Positions 60,058 through 64,000 of a stretch of DNA of 64,000 nt are shown in pieces (positions within the stretch are counted from its first letter, which is position 1; each line of letters opens with the position of its first letter). This stretch comes from Acinetobacter sp. C32I (GTDB lineage: Bacteria; Pseudomonadota; Gammaproteobacteria; Pseudomonadales; Moraxellaceae). The position numbers and the translations under genes were made by a program. The notes beneath the pieces were generated by a model that was given only the letters and a program-made list of their open reading frames with translations, searched no databases and was not told the DNA's origin. The DNA lies in the NCBI RefSeq assembly GCF_023702715.1, contig NZ_CP098480.1, forward strand, positions 1,054,001 through 1,118,000, written 5' to 3'.

Positions 60058-60927
60058 TTAATTAAAATAATTCAAAGGTAACTTTAAATAGCGAACCCCA
60101 TTAGACTCGGGTTCTGGGAATCGGCCTGCACCCATATTGATTTGAATTGCCGGTAGAATAAGCTTAGGCATCGACAAAGTTGCATCACGTGCTTGACGCA
60201 TTTGTACAAACTCATGCTTCAGTGTTTTTGCATTTAAGTGAATATTGCTTTGCTTCTGTGCCCGAATATCTGTTTCATAACTATATGTATCACGACCTTC
60301 TGGTTTATAGTCGTGACATAAAAAGACACGTGTAAGTTCTGGCAATTGATACAGTTTTTGCACAGAATCAAATAAGATATTCGCACTGCCTTTTGGGAAA
60401 TCACAACGCGCCGTTCCATAATCGGGCATAAATAAGGTATCACCAATAAAAACAGCATCACCGATCACATAACTTAAGCACGCAGGTGTATGTCCAGGTG
60501 TCGGTATGTTATATGCCGCTAAGTTTCCGATACGGAAGTGTTCATGGTCTTTAAACAGATAATCAAACACTTGATGCGTATTAAAATACTTCATATCCAT
60601 ATGATAAATTGCACTAAATGTTTCCTGAACAATGGCAATTTTCTCACTCATGGCAATCTTGCCGCCAAGCTTAGATTTCAGATATTGTGACGCCGTTAAA
60701 TGATCGGCATGAACATGCGTTTCCAATATCCATTCAACGGTAAGGGCTTGAGATTCAATATAAGCAATGATCTCATCTGCATGCTGTGTAGATGTTGATG
60801 CCGAGGCAGCATCATAATCCAAAACACTATCAATAATTGCACAATGTTTTGTTTCAGCATCATGTACAACATAACTAAAGGTATTACTTTGCTCATCAAA
60901 AAAGGCTTTGACTGCTGGATATTGCAC
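60058..60927 (-). CDS. Metallo-beta-lactamase fold persulfide dioxygenase (Blh/ETHE1-like)
   Basis: A 289-residue protein. ETHVHADHLTAS (His71, His73, Asp75, His76) is the metal motif; PTPGHTPACLSYVIGDAVFI and GDTLFMPDYGTARCDFPKGS follow, as in Blh/ETHE1. The end (PAIQINMGAGRFPEPESNGV) is typical of Blh. It oxidises glutathione persulfide to sulfite. Operon with the two YeeE/YedE genes, 10 bases downstream. Confidence 0.88.
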   Translation of the reverse strand: MQYPAVKAFFDEQSNTFSYVVHDAETKHCAIIDSVLDYDAASASTSTQHADEIIAYIESQALTVEWILETHVHADHLTASQYLKSKLGGKIAMSEKIAIVQETFSAIYHMDMKYFNTHQVFDYLFKDHEHFRIGNLAAYNIPTPGHTPACLSYVIGDAVFIGDTLFMPDYGTARCDFPKGSANILFDSVQKLYQLPELTRVFLCHDYKPEGRDTYSYETDIRAQKQSNIHLNAKTLKHEFVQMRQARDATLSMPKLILPAIQINMGAGRFPEPESNGVRYLKLPLNYFN

Positions 60928-60937
60928 TGCATTTCTC

Positions 60938-61348
60938 CTACTGTTTGGCCCAAAGACGATGGATCAACATGCCGAGCAGCATTGCTCCAATAAAATACCA
61001 AACTTCAAAATAACCCAGTCCGATCAGAGTAATTGCGGGTGCTGGGCAAATGCCTGCAATTCCCCAACCCATACCAAATAATATCGCACCTGTAATCAAC
61101 TTCTTATCAATTTGATTATTCTTTGGTAAAGCAATCGCCTCACCTGATAATGTTGTGGGATTGCGTAGAGCTTTTTGAAATGGGATAAATGCAACTGCAA
61201 TTCCACCAATCATCACAAACATCAAACTAATATCCCATGTGCCAAAAATGTCTAGAAAACTTAATACCTTCTCAGGATTTGACATTCCAGAAACCAAGAG
61301 GCCTAGTGCAAATAGACTACCAAAGATCAATGCAAACAAATTCTTCAT
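60938..61348 (-). CDS. YeeE/YedE family sulfur transporter, second half
   Basis: A 136-residue membrane protein with about four hydrophobic segments and GMGWGIAGICPAPAI, the conserved Cys motif of YeeE/YedE (PmpA/B) thiosulfate or persulfide permeases. Its start overlaps the stop of the neighbouring gene (one base). Confidence 0.85.
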   Translation of the reverse strand: MKNLFALIFGSLFALGLLVSGMSNPEKVLSFLDIFGTWDISLMFVMIGGIAVAFIPFQKALRNPTTLSGEAIALPKNNQIDKKLITGAILFGMGWGIAGICPAPAITLIGLGYFEVWYFIGAMLLGMLIHRLWAKQ

Positions 61349-61767
61349 TATGCTGCTCCCAGAATATGACGTACTACATAGACCGTAACAAAACCAGCGA
61401 ACATGAATGTGATTGTGGCAACCATTGAACGTGGCGATAAACGGCTAATCCCGCAGATCCCATGCCCACTGGTACAACCTGAACCTAAACGTGTCCCAAA
61501 GCCTACCAACAGTCCAGCAATGATCAAAGCGAGCGGAGACGACTGCATAATAATTTCAGGCTTGACAAAAATTTGATAAATAAAGGGGGTAATAATCAGG
61601 CCTAATAAAAACCAAAAAGCCGAACTATGTAAAAATGTTTTGGGCTGTAATAATTGGGCAATCAAACCACTCACACCCGCGACACGCCCATTGACGTATA
61701 AATAACCAACAGCCGCTAATCCAATTAACGCGCCACCAATCAAAGCTAGAATAATACTTGTCATCAT
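61348..61767 (-). CDS. YeeE/YedE family sulfur transporter, first half
   Basis: A 139-residue membrane protein with four hydrophobic segments and [20 protein letters not shown], the signature Cys motif. It heads the persulfide operon. Two half-size proteins together form the usual unit. Confidence 0.88.
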   Translation of the reverse strand: MMTSIILALIGGALIGLAAVGYLYVNGRVAGVSGLIAQLLQPKTFLHSSAFWFLLGLIITPFIYQIFVKPEIIMQSSPLALIIAGLLVGFGTRLGSGCTSGHGICGISRLSPRSMVATITFMFAGFVTVYVVRHILGAA

Positions 61768-61795
61768 CCTCTCCCACCAATCAATATATGTTTTT

Positions 61796-61837
61796 ATAAT
61801 ATATTATTTTAAATAACATTTGAATAAATCTATTCAA
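61796..61837. promoter_or_regulatory. Two palindromes before the persulfide operon
   Basis: ATAATATATTAT at 61796-61807 and TTGAATA-aatc-TATTCAA at 61820-61837. Such operons are usually controlled by the ArsR-type regulator BigR; whether either palindrome is its site is inference, and no regulator gene is next to it here. Confidence 0.5.
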
Positions 61838-61972
61838 TATTAGCCTTTAAATCGTGATTTATACGAAAAATGGCACATCTTGGTAAATATTTTCTAAAAT
61901 CAAGTAAGTTAATTTGACTGTTGAGCATAAAAATATGCTGTGAACAAGTATCGCATTTCTTGAATAGACCGA

Positions 61973-62725
61973 TTATTCAAACTCAGCAAGTACTCTTTCT
62001 GCAAACCAAACAGGAAAGACTGTCACGATTGGATTGATTCTTAGTCGATCCGCTTGTTCAATTTCTGCTAAAAAAGCTGCTTTTTCACCATTAGAAGAAT
62101 TATCAAATATAAAAGCTCGATCACTCACCTCAATGGCTTGCATGAGTAAGTCCATGCTACGGTAATAACGATCACGAATTTTGGGTTCTGCTACAGCATG
62201 TCCACCTGTACTTACCCGATACTGCACCCGCGCAATATTGATTTCAGGGTCAATCGTTGACACATAGTACAGATAAGTTTTAAACCCTTGCTCCTGAGCC
62301 ATTCTCAGAAACTCAACTTTGCTGATATGCGACATAACAGTTTCAAAGGTAAAACTTATTTTTAAGCTTAGAAATTCTAAACGGATAAAGTCGATGATTC
62401 TGGCAGCAAGATATGAATCAATATCTTGAATAGCAAAAAGAATAAGGTGCTCACCGAGCAATTCAGGTTCTTGGCTTAATAAATTACAGATTTTTTGATT
62501 CAATTTTTTCTTTTTGGTTTTTAAAAAAGCAATCAATTTCAGTGCATCTAGAGACTCATGATAAATCTTTAAGTCCAAGCGATGAGTTTGATTTAAAGTT
62601 TTTTCGAGTTCATCTGCATTTAAATATGCCCCAATATGTCGGGGCAATAAATATTCTTTAATCGTACTTTTACCAGAACCGTTTGGACCAGCAAACATGC
62701 GAATTCTAGGCGTAGACTGTCGCAT
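61973..62725 (-). CDS. Zeta-type toxin/P-loop kinase
   Basis: Start at ATG 62725 (MRQSTPRIRMFAGPNGSGKS), 4 bases after the neighbouring gene's stop; 250 residues. Walker A is GPNGSGKS (13-20). ISFTFETVMSH and a RYYRSMDLL motif after TGGHAVAEPKIRD fit zeta-like UDP-GlcNAc kinases. The preceding gene is the likely antitoxin. Toxicity is inferred from the family. Confidence 0.75.
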   Translation of the reverse strand: MRQSTPRIRMFAGPNGSGKSTIKEYLLPRHIGAYLNADELEKTLNQTHRLDLKIYHESLDALKLIAFLKTKKKKLNQKICNLLSQEPELLGEHLILFAIQDIDSYLAARIIDFIRLEFLSLKISFTFETVMSHISKVEFLRMAQEQGFKTYLYYVSTIDPEINIARVQYRVSTGGHAVAEPKIRDRYYRSMDLLMQAIEVSDRAFIFDNSSNGEKAAFLAEIEQADRLRINPIVTVFPVWFAERVLAEFE

Positions 62726-62729
62726 TAAC

Positions 62730-62984
62730 TTATACAACAGCCTGCTTTTTCTTACGCTTCAATATAGTACGCGATGCTTCAATAGTAGTATAAGCGCCTG
62801 AGATATCCTTGATCACTTCAGTCTCACCAGTTGGATGCTGTTTTAACAGTTGACAACCTTTGGCATAGACCACAGTAGAGGATTCACTAGCTTCTTCAAA
62901 TGCATTACGGAATGCTTCTACAGCAAGCTTAGGAAGAAGACTTTCCTCTTGCGTACTCATTTTCATGATTGTAAAAGCTGTCAT
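62730..62984 (-). CDS. Putative antitoxin of the zeta-like pair
   Basis: An 84-residue protein (MTAFTIMKMSTQEESLLPKL) with a basic end (ILKRKKKQAVV). GAGGAG lies 7 bases upstream. It precedes the kinase in a two-gene operon, and an inverted repeat lies in its promoter region, in line with autorepression. Not of classical epsilon type. Confidence 0.55.
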   Translation of the reverse strand: MTAFTIMKMSTQEESLLPKLAVEAFRNAFEEASESSTVVYAKGCQLLKQHPTGETEVIKDISGAYTTIEASRTILKRKKKQAVV

Positions 62985-63020
62985 TAAAGACTCCTCAGCC
63001 TGATTGCGCTTATACCTATA

Positions 63021-63036
63021 CTAGCATAACTGCTAG
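63021..63036. promoter_or_regulatory. Inverted repeat before the toxin-antitoxin operon
   Basis: CTAGCA-taac-TGCTAG, a perfect 6-bp inverted repeat about 37 bases upstream of the antitoxin start; probable autoregulatory operator. Confidence 0.6.
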
Positions 63037-63062
63037 TTTTGTCTATTTTTGCAGCAGAGAGT

Positions 63063-63539
63063 TTAACGAACCAGATCTTCAATACCGATCAGTTTTGGTA
63101 ATTTATCAATTACTTTATTCAACTCAGCATTTGCCGGAGAAATACATCCTGTGTAATGGCTAAGTTTCGTTACAGTACCATCAGGCTTTTTCCATGAGAA
63201 GTAAGCACTTGGCTGGTCTGTTGCGGTTTCTTCACAACCAGTTGTCTTTACATTTGCACCCGTCGCAGGACGATAGGTTTTTAGCTCTTGCTGTAATTTC
63301 TTATAAACAGAAGGATCAACAGTTAAATCCTGAGTACCTGTTACTTTGGTGTATTGTTTACCATCGAAATGAACAGCACCTTCAGGGGTAATCTCAACAG
63401 AATAGATTGGGCATGCACCAAAACATGGACTAGATGAGTAGCGGATTGTTTCTTGCGCCGTATCCTGAGGTTGTTGAGGTGTTGTTGCACAGCCAACTAA
63501 AGAAAAAGTAAAAAGGCCCGCAATGAATAATTTTTTCAT
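63063..63539 (-). CDS. DUF6438 lipoprotein
   Basis: A 158-residue protein with lipobox LVGC (MKKLFIAGLFTFSLVGCATT). SSSPCFGACPIYSVEITPEG is the hallmark of DUF6438. Four Cys in the mature part may form two disulfides. Chromosomal; function unknown. Confidence 0.75.
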   Translation of the reverse strand: MKKLFIAGLFTFSLVGCATTPQQPQDTAQETIRYSSSPCFGACPIYSVEITPEGAVHFDGKQYTKVTGTQDLTVDPSVYKKLQQELKTYRPATGANVKTTGCEETATDQPSAYFSWKKPDGTVTKLSHYTGCISPANAELNKVIDKLPKLIGIEDLVR

Positions 63540-63696
63540 TTGTTGATCCGTTATAAAGTATGTTATTCAAATTTAACAAATCGTAGAAATTTTGTCATTT
63601 AGATTGATGTAAAAAAAATGGAAAAATCACTTAAATTTACTTAGGCTATTTTGAGTTAAACAAAAAAATAAGCGCTTTTACATAGGCGAATTAGGC

Positions 63697-64000
63697 TTAG
63701 TTTTGAGCCTGAAGAATTAAGCGAGCAAGTTCTAAATCGTCAGCATAAGTAATTTTGATATTATCTGAACGTCCCTGCACCACTTGTACAAGTTCATCCA
63801 TATATTCCAAAGCACTTGCTTCATCCGTGATCACAATATGATTAGCTAAAGCTTGTTCAATCGCATTTTTAAGAACGCCGAGTTGTGCCATTTGTGGTGT
63901 TTGCGCTTGCCACAATAACTCACGACTCACAGTTTTCTCAATCTGATTTTGCCGAGCTACTTGTTTTAGCGTATCACGAACTGGAATAGCCAAAATTGCA
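63697..64000 (-). CDS. ispD: 2-C-methyl-D-erythritol 4-phosphate cytidylyltransferase, C-terminal part
   Basis: The frame runs off the right edge. AIPVRDTLKQV, LLWQAQTPQMA and ITDEASALEYMD match the C-terminal half of IspD (MEP pathway of isoprenoid synthesis), including the conserved TPQ and TDEAS segments. This anchors the right part as host chromosome. Confidence 0.9.
   Translation of the reverse strand, partial: AILAIPVRDTLKQVARQNQIEKTVSRELLWQAQTPQMAQLGVLKNAIEQALANHIVITDEASALEYMDELVQVVQGRSDNIKITYADDLELARLILQAQN

Overview
The window is Acinetobacter-like DNA: AT-rich, with Acinetobacter-type prophage genes, a DUF4882 protein, a ZnuD-like receptor and an ispD end. About 55 kb is one temperate siphophage-type prophage and the last 9 kb is host chromosome. 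The left end of the prophage lies outside the window. The right end lies just past a lambda-type integrase at 53703-54824, where the 5' part of a uracil-DNA glycosylase family gene (54952-55104) is cut off; this is very probably the attachment site.

The prophage is laid out like lambda, mirrored. Late genes run leftward from about 39 kb to 1: phage metallopeptidase, small and large terminase, DUF4055 portal, MuF-like head protein, scaffold, major capsid, HeH-domain protein, head-tail connectors, gp10-like protein, tail terminator, tail tube, tail chaperone with a -1 frameshift extension, tape measure, two minor tail proteins, NlpC/P60 protein, TipJ-like tip, a repeat-containing tail fibre and a holin. 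The early leftward operon (47.5 to 44.5 kb) is Cro-like, CII, O-like with a 23-bp iteron array, P-like and a Q-like candidate. A short repressor (47706) runs rightward, and a second rightward operon (51.78-54.82 kb) carries ERF recombinase, excisionase and integrase. Near-identical promoter/operator modules sit at 47.56 kb (leftward) and 51.69 kb (rightward), as at lambda OR and OL.

The late region is studded with accessory genes. (1) Two paralogous immunity cassettes (14.3-15.9 and 28.6-30.4 kb) each hold a rightward Arc-like regulator facing an RHH protein and an antirepressor, but have different operators (TAGCA..TGCTA versus GCCACA..TGTGGC). (2) There are several autonomous moron genes: secreted proteins, small membrane proteins, LprI-like proteins, DUF6714-like proteins and a PIN-like protein. 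(3) A rightward island at 41.4-43.6 kb holds a PUA/EVE-like HNH nuclease, MazG and a membrane protein.

The best candidate for a new system is the pair at 48302-51339: a NACHT-type STAND NTPase whose stop overlaps the start of a RelA/SpoT-type nucleotide pyrophosphokinase. It sits directly behind the repressor, where lambda keeps rexAB. A second candidate is an unannotated rightward RNA of about 180 nt (39914-40092) with a near-consensus promoter and two terminators, opposed to all its neighbours.

The chromosomal part holds an exported acetamidase/formamidase-like protein (possibly C-terminally truncated), a DUF2867 protein, a ZnuD-like receptor with a Zur-box-like palindrome, a persulfide dioxygenase/YeeE operon, a zeta-type toxin pair, a DUF6438 lipoprotein and the end of ispD. 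No tRNA, rRNA, complete insertion sequence or CRISPR array was recognised.
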